A program made the position numbers and the translations under genes. The notes below the pieces were generated by a model, which worked only from the letters and a program-made list of their open reading frames with translations, made no database searches and had not been told where the DNA came from. A DNA stretch of 64,000 nucleotides from Gymnogyps californianus (Eukaryota > Chordata > Aves > Accipitriformes > Cathartidae). Shown piece after piece: positions 22,162-33,300 of this stretch. How positions within the stretch are numbered: position 1 is the stretch's first letter; every line of letters begins with the position of its first letter. The stretch lies in the NCBI RefSeq assembly GCF_018139145.2, contig NC_059478.1, positions 36,373,001 through 36,437,000 of the forward strand. The letters run 5' to 3'.

Positions 22162-22263
22162 CGTAGGCTTTGGGGGCACTCCAACCATTTCTGGGCACTG
22201 AACTTTGAATGGTGAGATCTAGGAGAAGAAGATTGTCTATTAGGATTGAACAGGGTTGTTTAA
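22162..22263 (-). other. Candidate exon with good splice sites (102 bp)
   Basis: On the minus strand the segment follows a long pyrimidine tract ending TTCTCTTCTTTCAG, a near-ideal acceptor, and ends CTACG before GTAAGTGGG, a near-ideal donor. One frame is open through the whole exon, with residues such as QPCSILIDNLLLLDLTIQSS, and continues past both junctions in the genomic sequence. I do not recognise the peptide. The pyrimidine tract lies against a probable CR1 remnant, so the site could be an exonised region or a coincidence. Confidence 0.28.
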
Positions 22264-22291
22264 CTGAAAGAAGAGAAGGGGCACAGTAGCC

Positions 22292-22428
22292 TTGAAATAC
22301 ATACAAGGCTTCTGTAACAAAGGTGGGATAATCTGCTCCAACCCATTGAGACCCATAGAGAAGAGCTCAAACTCCAATTTAGATGCAATCCTCAGTGTAG
22401 AAGTTAGGAGGAAAAAACTAATGACCGT
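22292..22428 (+). mobile_element. Probable CR1 LINE 3'-region remnant
   Basis: The stretch keeps the order of a CR1 3' coding/untranslated junction that I know from amniote genomes. It has an AAATACATACAAGGC-type block, then GGGATAATCTG, then GCTCAAACTCCAATTTAGAT, then GAAGTTAGGAGGAAAAAACT. Agreement is partial in each block, so the copy is old. Orientation is plus. The match is from memory of the consensus and should be confirmed with a repeat library. Confidence 0.45.
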
Positions 22429-22440
22429 GTGCACCATGGA

Positions 22441-25400
22441 AATACATGTTTCTGAAGTTTGTCAGCAGGAATCCTTATGAATCTGCTAGATAAGTGCACG
22501 AATGGGCAGGAAGACAGGCTTCGGGGTTTTGCAGTCACTTGCAGTCATGAATTTTTATGATCCCAGAAGGAAGCCAGCTTCTGCAGCCCGGGGCAGTCAG
22601 GGTGAACCTGTGGGCCAGCTGTTGGGCTAAGCCAGATCTTGTTCAAGGTCAAGCGAGCTACTAATTTAGTCTCAAATTCTTTCTTTTAGAAAGAAACTTC
22701 TGCAGCTCGATTGTTGTAATCTGTTACAATTGCTTGCAGAACAAAACACATGCACTGAGGACAGGGTCCATGCTGCTGAAAGTCCACATGATGTGCTGCA
22801 GGGCAGGTCATCGCTGAAGACGGGATGCATCAGGACTTTCACCCTGTGTCCCGTTGGAAGGAGGCGAACCACCAGGCACGCTAACCGTGGGCTCTAGCAG
22901 CAAGCTTCCAGCTAGCGCGTCGCGATTGCCACACTGTGTTCATGGTTCCCGGCAGAGGACGGCTAAACTCCAGCCTACGTGTGAGTGGACAAGAGTTCAC
23001 CGCTGGAAAGCTTTCTCAGGCAGTGCCCTGAGTACCTCATAAATATGTACATCCTATTATAAATCACTTCTAACTGCAGTTGTTGTTAAGCCTGAAATTG
23101 TGCATGCTTTTGGAGAGTGCAAAGAGCATGGAGAGTAAAAAGGGGGAAGGTGGAGCTGGTGGAAGTGATCCAGCATGACCCCGGTAGGTGATACAAGGAA
23201 GTTACGGGAAAATACTGGACACAGCAGCACACAGCAGTCAGAGAAACTCATCTGCAAGATTACCTGTGTGCCTCCGCACTCCATTCCCATTCCTTCAATG
23301 AATACACTGCAACCGTTCACATCTAGATGAGGCACAAATGTTTAATGAAACCTATAAACAGTCCTCAGGATGTTTGTTTTAAATAATGAATAAATTACAA
23401 ACAGAGGTTTCCCGTCACTTAGCTTCTAGACTTTTCACCCACTATAAACTAAAACACCAGGAAAGATGTTCCTACTGTCCTGAAAGACAGAGGAAGAGCA
23501 CAGAGACCTTAGTACTTTTGTTTGAGAGGTTATGTGAGATAACATGTTTTTGAAAAGCACCTCACCCCACTGCAAGTGGTGCTTTTATGGGAACGTTACC
23601 CTGCGTGGAGGTGCCTAGAGCTGATTAATCTTTACTGGAACACAAGGAACGGGTACCTGCACGAAGGGAGGGAAAAATCTCTTTATCAAATTAAAGGGGT
23701 TGGATTTAACTTTTTAAATTGACTGTAAGCTTTAAATATTTTTGTTCCAGTAAAAGTATTGATCAGCAGAAGATTTGTGTACCCTTCTTTCATTGTACGG
23801 GGCATTTATGCCACCAACAGCTATTGCAATGTTGATTAAGTAAAACAAGGGAAAAGATTAAAGGCTACATTTGAGCAATGAACATTTTTTTCACACTACC
23901 AAAAAACATTATTTTTTTTCTAGAATAAAGTTAAAACTATTTAATGTACACTTTATTTTTCAATAGATTCAACTAGCAATAGATACTGGCTTTGCTACAA
24001 CATCCTGTTACATTTAGTGGCTTGCCAGATTTTCAGCATCAACATGAGAAGGAAAATAATGGAACAACTTCAGTCTGATTTTTAGATCCTTTTAAGTATT
24101 TCTCAGTTACAAGAGCTCTAGCAGGAATGCCATTTTTAATTACCAGAGTTATGCTGTATATGCGTCTTAACTCACAGTCCTCTGCTTGGAGGTGGGAGAC
24201 AAGGCTTCCTAATGTCACAGGTAGAATTTAGAGTCAATATTTAGACATTTCAGATGGCTTTTATTTTTGAATTCCGATAACTAAAAATGGCCTCCCATCG
24301 ATAATTACCTTCTGCAGCGAGCTAAGGTATAATACGTTCTCAGGCATTAATAACTAAAAATAAATGCAAAGAGAAAGCTGTGACCCATGCGCAGGCAGCG
24401 CTTTGTGGGAAGCACCTCCCCAGCAGCAGCCCCCACCTCCAGCAGGAGCCGGGGCTGGTGGGCAGTGTGGGGACCGGTGAGATGCTCCCGCAGGAGCCCC
24501 AACCCAATGCTGCTGCCCCCAGCTCGCTGCACCCTCCTGACCCTTCCCCACGAGCGGCTGCCCCACCGCCCGGTCCCAGCTATGGTGCTCCTGGCCCGGG
24601 TCCTGCCTGAACCCGGCTGCACGCTTCCAAATTACAACTTGAACAGCACGTGAAGTTGAGCACTGCATGTCTGACGGGATGCTCGCCACCACCCCAAACA
24701 GCGTTTCCCTTGAGCAGAAAGGCGATGCACGCCAGCCGAGGGCAGTCACAGCATCATTCTTCCCTCCCACACCCCGCTCCAGTTCAGCAATGAAATGGAC
24801 CCATCAGCTCTGTGCTGATTTCTGCAGGTTTTCTGCCGTGTTCTGCCCCAAGATGTGGGAGCCCCTGGGGAAGCAGGCGGGGCTGGGCTGGTCCCACAGC
24901 GTGGAGGGCATGAGGGGTGACAGGAGCACAGCTGAGGAATGCCCTCCCTGCCCTCCTGTACGCTCATTTCTGCCCTATAGACAGCCACGGTCTGCAGGGG
25001 CAGCACCCGACGGGCCGTGGGGTGCACACAGAAAGGGGCGAAGGAGGCAATGCAGGCGCAGGGTCAGGTCCCATCCCCGGTCACGTGCAGTTCTTCTGGC
25101 TGACTATTTGCATTTGTATTTTCCACTGTAAGATGTCAAGCCATGCTGTCCAGTCCCATGATCGGGTACAGAACACCTCAGAAGAGCATTACATTTTCCA
25201 GGGCACAGAGGCACTAATTTAAAAAAAAAAAAAAAAGAAAGAGAAAAAAAAGGCCAAAACACTTCCCCTCACCTAGCAGTGGGTACATTAGAGCTGAGAT
25301 TTCTTTTTTTAGGGCAAGATCCAAGAAGAAAAACTGAGACTAAAGTCAGACCTCAAGTGCCTGGAATCAAAACCATACAAGCAACAGGCTTTTACCCTTT

Positions 25401-27950
25401 CTCCCAGGTTTTAGATGTGCGTGTGGGGAGAACTACAAGTGCTTTTATGCTGCTGTAGCAGGCAGCGAAGGCAGCACAATCCCAGGCCTCCTGAATAGCG
25501 ATGCGAGCGCGATGTCTTAGCGCTCAGGGAGCTGGCAGCGTGACTGCCGATGGAGACCAAAGAGGCAGCAAACCCTCTCATGCCTGGAGATCAAGCAGAA
25601 TAAGTTCACAACAGGATTCCGGGCATGGAGAGTGATGCTCACAGTCATAATAGCATCATTAGTAAAATTTGATGCAGCAGATGGGACATCTTTTGTGGGA
25701 AATAGAATCTGATCTTTAGAAGACGAGTTCCTGGTACGAGTCCTCGGGAGCATTGCAGGGACAAGACCGCTGCAGCTCCCCGCCGATTCACTGCACTCTG
25801 GAGGAATCGTTCTGAAAACACTTAAATCAAGAACGATTTCTTTTTTCTGTCTGCACAAGCTTTCCAGCAGGACCAATTCCGTATTTATTTCTGTAAGGAA
25901 GAAGAGGACAAGCAGAATCGTCTTCCTTTACAATTACATTACACAGGATTTCTCAGCCAGGGATCTGGGAACTGTGGTAATTTCAGGTACTCGCCCAAGA
26001 ACCTCCAGGGACATTTTGCTTTGCAGTCTTCCCTTCTCCCCAAACATCCTCTCTGTTGGCCTGTGGCCCCAGAAGCCTCCCCCCCACCCCCGCCCCGAGA
26101 ACGATTTACCTTAAAGTGAACTTCTGGTTTTGCTCATCTTTAAAAACCTTTCCTCACGTGTTAGACGCTTCAGAAAACAATCTGCCCCAGCACTGAGACT
26201 TCAGGTTCAGCTCAGGAGAACTCAGTTTTGTTAGAGATTTGTTGACTTGCTGCTGTTTGTTTACATTTTTGTGAAGCCGAGATAACACCCCAAGTTTGCG
26301 GCAAGCTTGTGATATACAAATAAGAACACAGCTTTGTTATATGGCTACACTTCAAAGCTGAACTTAAACCAAACCGTGTGAAATGTCTGTACGAGAGGCA
26401 CATTACGATGTTATAACTGCCTGTACATTACAAAGGCCCAAGCAAGTTTTCCAACGGTGGGTCTGGACGAAGGGGACAGGACTTTGCAGCAAGGACTGCA
26501 AGAAACGCTCAGAGCCAGCAGGCCAGGTGCCAGGCACGGGGTGGCACCCAGGAGACGTCCCTGGGGTGGGCTGCTGGCCCACAGCACTGCCATATCTCAG
26601 GCACAGCGGCACCAGCACCCTCTCCCTGCCCCAGGAGGTTGAACGCAGGACCGTGGGGATTCAGGGTGCTCCCGTGGGCACCAGGGCCAGGAGCAGCGGT
26701 GATGCCGGCAGAGACCACCCCAGGTCTGCACTGCTGGGGAGAGGTGGAGAGCATCACCTTCAGAAGCTCCTCCTCGCTGGTGCAGCCTCCAGGGTCTCTA
26801 CACACCGATTTCCCCCCTAATTATTGCCCCTCCCCACCACCCCCCACAAAAAAAAAAAGCATAGCCAGGTTTTTAGCAGTATTATGTAAAGTCACTTTGA
26901 ATTTATTTATAATGGAGACAAGATCAGAGGTTTCCCTTAGTCACAAGATAAAAAACTAAAGACAAAATAGGCTCTGGACAGACAACATGGTGCTTGCAGC
27001 TACTTTGAGCTGATGGAAAGATGCATTAATAATTTTCTTGTGCTAAAAGTTCCTAAAGTATGTGTTTGGACAGTTAGTTGAAGTAAACCGGTGGGTTGTG
27101 TAGGAGGTAGGTGATCAGAGAAGGACAAGCTCTGACCAGATCAGCTGTGGAAACAGACTTGTGCATACATACCTACACACCTGGTTATCCAGGCAACAGT
27201 CTACACTCCTTTGGGATGAAGGCAGACTACTCACTAGCCCTGTCGTCAGAGATGAGGAGGTCAGGAGCTTCAGCTGCTTTAAAGAATATGCTGGTAACAG
27301 ACAAAAAAAAAAAAAACAAACTGAAAAGTTTTTAGACACTTCCACTGGGCTCCCCTTCCTAAACAGACACTTGTTTCCTTTTTTCTTGAATATATTCTCC
27401 AAAACTTCCCTGCTTGATTTGACGCAAAAACTTGTTGTAAGCTGGACAGATGCGGAGAGGGCTGGGACCGCTGCGGAGGGCACGCCGAAACGGGGAGGTG
27501 GACTTACCACGGGAGAAACCCCAAAGAAGGGTCAACCTAGGCAGCGGTGTCTCGCCACATATAAGCGCAGGAATACGAAGCCCACGCACACAATAAATAC
27601 CAATCAGCGTCAGCAAACACCGTGCACCCTCACAGACCATCTCCCCGGGTGCTTTCCCTGCCCCGGGCAACTGCGGTTCCTCCCCCGGGGCAGGCAGCTG
27701 CCGGCCACTGCACCCCGAAACGTAAGAACGTACTAAAGACCTGATGATATAATTGTTATACCTGTTGCTTGCTTTCTCCATCTACACAGAAATATGACGA
27801 AGATTAACTGTGCTAATGAATTTGACAACTGACAGGGGTCTATCAGCCGTAGGGGACTTCTGCGCTTTGGCAAAGTCAACCTGGAGGGCGCAGACACAAG
27901 CATGTGGGTTACTTTTCCAGATCCATCTTCAAGAGCTTTTAAGGACAGCA
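22441..27950. other. Non-coding stretch with GC-rich patches
   Basis: AT-rich between 22,440 and 24,360. Strongly GC-rich at 24,380-25,080, where overlapping frames of 138 (24,354-24,770, minus) and 154 codons (24,667-25,131, plus) arise from base composition, and again at 26,500-26,800 (145 codons, 26,383-26,820). The 191-codon plus frame at 27,161-27,736 is Lys/Arg/Thr-rich, crosses a 14-base A-run and has no domain I recognise. A 31-bp A-rich tract at 25,221-25,251 is listed separately. No gene supported. Confidence 0.5.
25221..25251 (+). repeat. A-rich tract
   Basis: Sixteen uninterrupted A followed by GAAAGAGAAAAAAAAGG. It may be a decayed retro-insertion tail, but no element body is visible upstream. 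Confidence 0.8.
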
Positions 27951-28667
27951 ATAAAATAAGCTTACAAATTTGAAATGTGGTTTAGCAATTGATCATTTTA
28001 AAACAATAGACTGCAAAGGACACGTTTTCTTGTGGTACATTTTTTAAATTCCCTGTGCTATTGTAAATAATAGACCTCCTGCAGTCTGTGAGCACATGAA
28101 ATTACAGGCATACTTCTTGAAAGCCAAATACTTTATAACAGAAAATGCTTTCATGTATATATTTTATCATTCTTCATATTTTTTGTTTTGAACATGAGTA
28201 GTTCAAAAGTGCATATTAAAAACACAAGGTATCTCTTAGTATATTGTCACCTCCTCATCAGTAACTGAGTCTTACTGAGCACACGATGGGTTTTTTTGTC
28301 AGGTAACTATGGTGATATGCAAGGTTGGGATTTTTTGTGGGTTTTGTTGTTGGGTTTTTTTAGGCTAGGCACTGTCTCTTTTATCTGTGTTGGAGTCCTG
28401 GTTAATAAAAAAAAATCTTTTTTGCTAAGGTAATGTAAATAAAAAGATAAGACTAGCAGTTGATAAACACTGTATCAAAAGCTAAAGCAGACTAACAAAC
28501 AGCTGCAGCACTTTATATTTGTCTTCATGTATATGCATTTGTCTTCACATAGTATTTATGCACAACACATTGCTACCAAGGTCAAAATTTGGAACCAAAA
28601 AATAACATATGTGAGTATAGGATAGAATGAGGTCAGAGTGGACTTGCCAAACCAGCTCTTGAGCACG

Positions 28668-28697
28668 CATATTTAAGCCATTCATATTTAAGCCACG
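28668..28697. repeat. Two tandem copies of a 15-bp unit
   Basis: CATATTTAAGCCATT is followed directly by CATATTTAAGCCACG. The second copy runs into CACGTCAC, which contains a CRE-like ACGTCA core. It is a small local duplication. Confidence 0.8.
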
Positions 28698-29756
28698 TCA
28701 CTTAGAGTAAGGTGTTCTCCTGCTGCTCTCCTGTGTTTTGCAGTTTAGCTTTTTACAGGAACACAAATTTCAGATAAATGTTCTCCATCACACATATCTC
28801 ACAGCCCCGTGTGGCTCATTTCTTGTGCAGCCTTTGGGGATTGTACAGGCTGAACTGCAAAAAATGAGATATCCCTCTGATAATAGTGAACATCATCATA
28901 AATGATGAATACCCCAGCTAGCTGCATCAGCTGTGAGAGCATCCTGAGCATGAGACTTCTACTCGCTTTCCGTGGAAGAGTGAAACATCAACACATTCCG
29001 GTAAAATGATTTCCCGAATATAGATGTGATGTGGTTTAACTTTGTTATCAGATGGATCAGGATAAAGAGGTCATTTCAACGGGCTGAGCCACTTTATTGA
29101 ACACGTCTATCATGGTCAAGAACCTACTCCGAGGATCTTGGCACCCTTCCCTCTTTAACCCACACACCCGTTCTCACAGGCAGAATGAGTGAGCACCCAG
29201 ACATCCAGGTGGTTGAACAGAGACAGTTAATGTGCAATCAGCAAAATAAAAAGCAGTAATGAAGCCGCTGCAAGGGGTTTGTAACGCAATGACTACTAAC
29301 ACATAATATCTATTTAGCAAGTACAAATACATGGTGCCTCGAATATCTTTGCTAATGCCACACTTAGCTTTTTATTTCCTTCCCTCTAACATCCAACACC
29401 CCAGCTCTCCCTGCAGTCCAACACCTGCTTGAGGACACTGTGGGCATTTTGCAGACGAAGGCACATGTACTGTTTCAGAACACTGCTCACCCAGATGCGC
29501 ACAGAAATAGCACCTTACATATAGGTTCAAACAGCAGTTTAGCCAAGCAGAAAGGTCAAGCTAGCACTAAGTAAAAGGGCAGGGGTTTTTTTAATTTACT
29601 ATGCATCAGACAAGTTTTTAAAAGTCTTACAGATCTTCCTTTCTCCATAGTACATTGCCACTAACATCAAAGACTTTTGTTTAGCCCTTACTGCTCCAAC
29701 AACACCCACCACGGAACTGGAGGCAAGTGATGTAGGAGGGAGGATGTGCCACATAC

Positions 29757-29835
29757 CTTGAACCTCCAGCCAGGACCATCCCTCCTCCAGGTGACAATAT
29801 CAGGGGAAAGAGAACCGGTGAAAAGCACTTTTATA
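29757..29835 (-). promoter_or_regulatory. TATA-box plus splice-donor arrangement
   Basis: On the minus strand TATAAAAG lies at 29,835-29,828 with an inverted CCAAT core a few bases upstream. About 70 bp further on is TTCAAG followed by GTATGT, a consensus-like donor (GT at 29,756-29,755). A transcript starting 25-30 bp after the TATA box would have a first exon of about 45 nt. The element spacing is reasonable, but no initiator or downstream exon can be proved. Confidence 0.2.
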
Positions 29836-32301
29836 GCCCCAATCCGGGAAGGCTCTCTCAGCTGGAGGTAGGGAGGCACAGACTGACCCACCCTGGGCTG
29901 GGCTTAACACACTCCAGCTGGACCAGGCTCAGGCTGGGCTTAGCTCGTGGAAATGATGGGCTTCTGCCCCCAGCAGAACAGGGTCAGTGCTGAGCAGAGC
30001 TGCTCCCCAGGGGTGCCCCAGGAGACCGGCAGCCCCGCCGCTCCCTCCAGAGCACGTTGCTGTCACACCGGTGCTGCCATCGAGGAATGTGCAACAGCAG
30101 GAGCTGGTGCAGGGCCTGGGGATGCTCCGGGGAGCAACAGCTCTGCCTTCTTGAGGCTCTGCCGGCATCGCAAACACGGAAGAAAAGAAAGGCATATAAT
30201 CACAGAAATAATTGCTGAGGAATATCAGAAGGGGTTTGTTTGCAGAGTGTTCTCTGAATCTCACAATAAAAGGACATAAAAAGGACAGTAATTGGCCACT
30301 TGGGATAAAGTTAATGGTAAATACTCTAACAAAAAAAACCCAGACTGCACTTCAAGTAGATCACTTATCATAGTATTTCTCCAATATAAAGACTTTTCCC
30401 CACACCTCTGCACTTTTATGCTTAATTTGCCAGCAACTTCTACAATTATAGCATCTAAACAAACCAGAAAAGAACCTTTTGTTGGTCTGAATTGGAAAAT
30501 GTGTCTGTCTAGGTGGAGAAATGTTATCATTTTAAATTGCCTTCCCTGGAGCTTGGCGTTCTGGGGTTTGGGGCCAGGGGCACATTTGGCTTGGATTTTT
30601 ATTTTATTTTTTGACTCAGCTGAACACAGAAACATGTGCCTGGCAGCTACGGGGTCTAAGAACACCAGTATTCATCATGATTTTATTAAAATGCAGTAAT
30701 ACTGTCATGGGAATTTAAGGGAAAAAAAAGTTTGTGTTCTTTACCATGGAGGATACTTGCATTTATATGGAAAACAATAATAAAATAGAAATTGCATTGC
30801 ATTTAGAATAGAAAACGAACCAAGCCAACTGCAGGCTGACCACGCCTGTGGTTTCGCTGCAGAGCTGTGCTCTGATCATCAGGTCTCCCTGCACGCAAGG
30901 GCACTTTGGGAAGCCAAGCCCGCCGGCACAGCGCTGAGCCGGGACGGTTTTCCTCGCGCAGACCTCATGCAGACCGCAGCGGAGCGCTGGCACGCAGCAA
31001 GGCTGAATTCGGCTCTGGTTGGAAAGACACGCAGTATCGTGGTGAAGCCTGTGTGGCTGCACCCTTGAACACCGAGTTATTTTGGTTCCAGGCATTCAAT
31101 ACCTGAGACAACCAAACAGAGTGTGCTAAAGGACTTTCCCTGCTCTTGCTGTTTCTGCCGAAACCAGAGGGAATCTTGTCAAGGGTTTTAATGGAAAGAA
31201 GACTCTGCTGTGGTCTTACGGGCAATAGAGCAATATTGCTCTCAGTGAATGTTTAAAGGTTTGAGGGATATTTTAAAATATATTATAATATTAATTTAAA
31301 TTCTTTCCTGAGTTTGATTTGATTTTTTTGCATGCTAGGCAAGAGAATGAGCTATTTCAGGCACACCAAAACAACACAGCTTGCTTTCCAGTTGCTGCTG
31401 CTTTTGAAGCAGCAAGAATGTGATGCAGAAAAACAAGTCATATCCCAAATCACTGTTGGCCACACTTGAAATTTCACTATTGAGTACAGCACCTAAGTAA
31501 ATTTACGTTGCTATATTTGGTTGTTTCAAGCGAAGCTTAGAAAAATTGCCAGCAGAGATCTATGCTCTTGCTTTCCCTTTTTGACATTATTTGGAGTAAC
31601 TACATATTCAACAACAAATGTGTATGAGAAATCCATGCAGAAAAAAAATCAGCACAAGGCCATCAAATTAATCTAATAAGGGCTAGCACAGAAAATAACG
31701 CTGTTGATTATACACCTGGAGAAATCTGCAGTACTCTATCAAATCTCCAGTGCTGAGCATCAGATAACATGTAAAACGTTATACATCAAAACTGTGTACA
31801 GAAAAGTGTGCTAGGTAAAACTCCATGGTCTGTGATAAAGGAAAGCATACTGCAAAACTGTTATCATCCTTTTTAAGTCTTAAATTGGGTGGAAGCTGTT
31901 ATTTTTATTAGCACAGTATATGTGTGGATAATTCACAGTGAATCGTATAATCAATGACTTTCACCTCTTTTTGCTTTATGTATTGTCTAGGGTCACTTCT
32001 CCTGAATGCAATGATCCTTTTGAAATTATTCTCTGAATTATTTGGTTCATTTGTTCATTTTTCAAATGAAATTTCGTAGTAATACCTCTGCCTGGGAGGT
32101 TGACGTTCAGAATTTGCAGATACAAAAATGGCATTGTATCTTCCTGCCATTTGACTGGAATGGAAAGAGCTCCTCCAGCTAGATTTCTGGTGCAAATACA
32201 GCTTACATGTTAGATGTGTTGACTATTTATCATATTTCATCTCAAAATATCCTACTGCATCTTCAATAATAAATGAGATCTACCATCTATTTACTTTTCA
32301 G

Positions 32302-32440
32302 ATACAGGATCATAAATCCAGATTAACTCCAGTGAAAATAACGGCGCTTTGGACATGTGAGATCAGGATAAGAGACACCAGATTTGAGCAATGAAAATCC
32401 ATGCAATGGAGAGCAAATTTGACAGAACAGATGAAAATTG
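32302..32440 (+). other. Best candidate exon (139 bp), possible coding start
   Basis: The segment is bounded by TTTACTTTTCAG, a strong acceptor, and by ATTG before GTAAGTGCT, a strong donor. Within it an ATG at 32,391 with G at position -3 opens a frame that reaches the donor: MKIHAMESKFDRTDEN, then an incomplete TG codon. An in-frame TGA six bases before this ATG shows the frame truly starts there, as in a 5' untranslated-to-coding exon. I do not recognise the peptide. It could be an alternative first coding exon, a non-coding RNA exon or chance. The lack of repeats and the AT-rich setting favour a real functional segment. Confidence 0.35.
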
Positions 32441-33300
32441 GTAAGTGCTAATTGCTGCACGTCTCAATACAGCGTGATTAAGATACCTGCTTGCTTACTT
32501 CCCTTTGTGAAAGGGTGGATAATTTTTTTTTTTTTTTAAAAGGTGGTGGTTCTCTTTTCCATATTCGGGTTAAACCATGACATCATATTATTATGTGTGA
32601 CCTATTTTCAAAACTATTATCCTTTATGTGTCATGGAAACTAAAATTGCTCTACAGGATCCTGGTTTTGTAGTGGTCAAATAAGCCAGGAATACCCTTCC
32701 TATTTAAAAAGGCAAGGTCTATTATCACTCTTGTTTGTCCTCTTGAAGGAAAATCAGCAAAAGCTCCTTGGTGCTTTAACAATCTCTGCCAAAAAGAAGA
32801 AAATCTCATAAGATACTCACTTCAATGGTTTATCACCAATACATCATTATGCAGGAAAATGCCAAAAGTAATTGCTGCCTGTTGCTGTTGCAGTGTTAAA
32901 AGGAGCACTAAAATGACACTGTGCTTCCACTCCATTTTCAGATCAGATTTGCACAGGTTCTTGAACTGTGCACTTTTAAGGTTCGTTTCTTCCTGCCAGC
33001 ACTCCCACTTGCAGCTATTGACATTTATTTCCCTATTTTTGTCTGAATAAATGCAATTTATTGAAAACAGCTACACTATCAAATCAACAAGACATATGGT
33101 ACCCGTCTAAATACAGATGAAGTTGTATATGTAATAATTCCTCTAGGGTTTTAGAGCTTCGTCTTTTGAAATGGTAGCTGCAAAGAAGGCGTAGTGGTCA
33201 GAGTGCTGTAACGAAACAGAAAACTGGGCATATCACCCCAAACTGACGTTGGTCAGTCGTGTCCACTGGCATTTATGGATTATTCTTTCCTCCTTTGATA

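Larger units (their letters stand above)
27951..33300. other. Mostly AT-rich block, possibly conserved non-coding
   Basis: Apart from a GC-richer interval at about 29,690-30,160, this 5-kb block lacks the CpG patches seen elsewhere and contains no recognisable mobile element and only short open frames. It holds the best exon-like segment (32,302-32,440). A 14-bp palindrome, ATATTTTAAAATAT, lies at 31,269-31,282. Uniform AT-rich, repeat-free DNA around developmental genes is often conserved non-coding sequence, but conservation cannot be judged from one genome. Confidence 0.35.

Noticed and set aside
24346..25131. Frames of 138 and 154 codons on opposite strands
   Set aside because: They overlap in a GC-rich patch where stop codons are rare. 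No domain, no consistent start and no splice context.
27161..27736. 191-codon plus-strand frame
   Set aside because: It crosses a 14-base A-run, is Lys/Arg/Thr-rich and has no recognisable domain; a minus-strand frame of 140 codons overlaps it.
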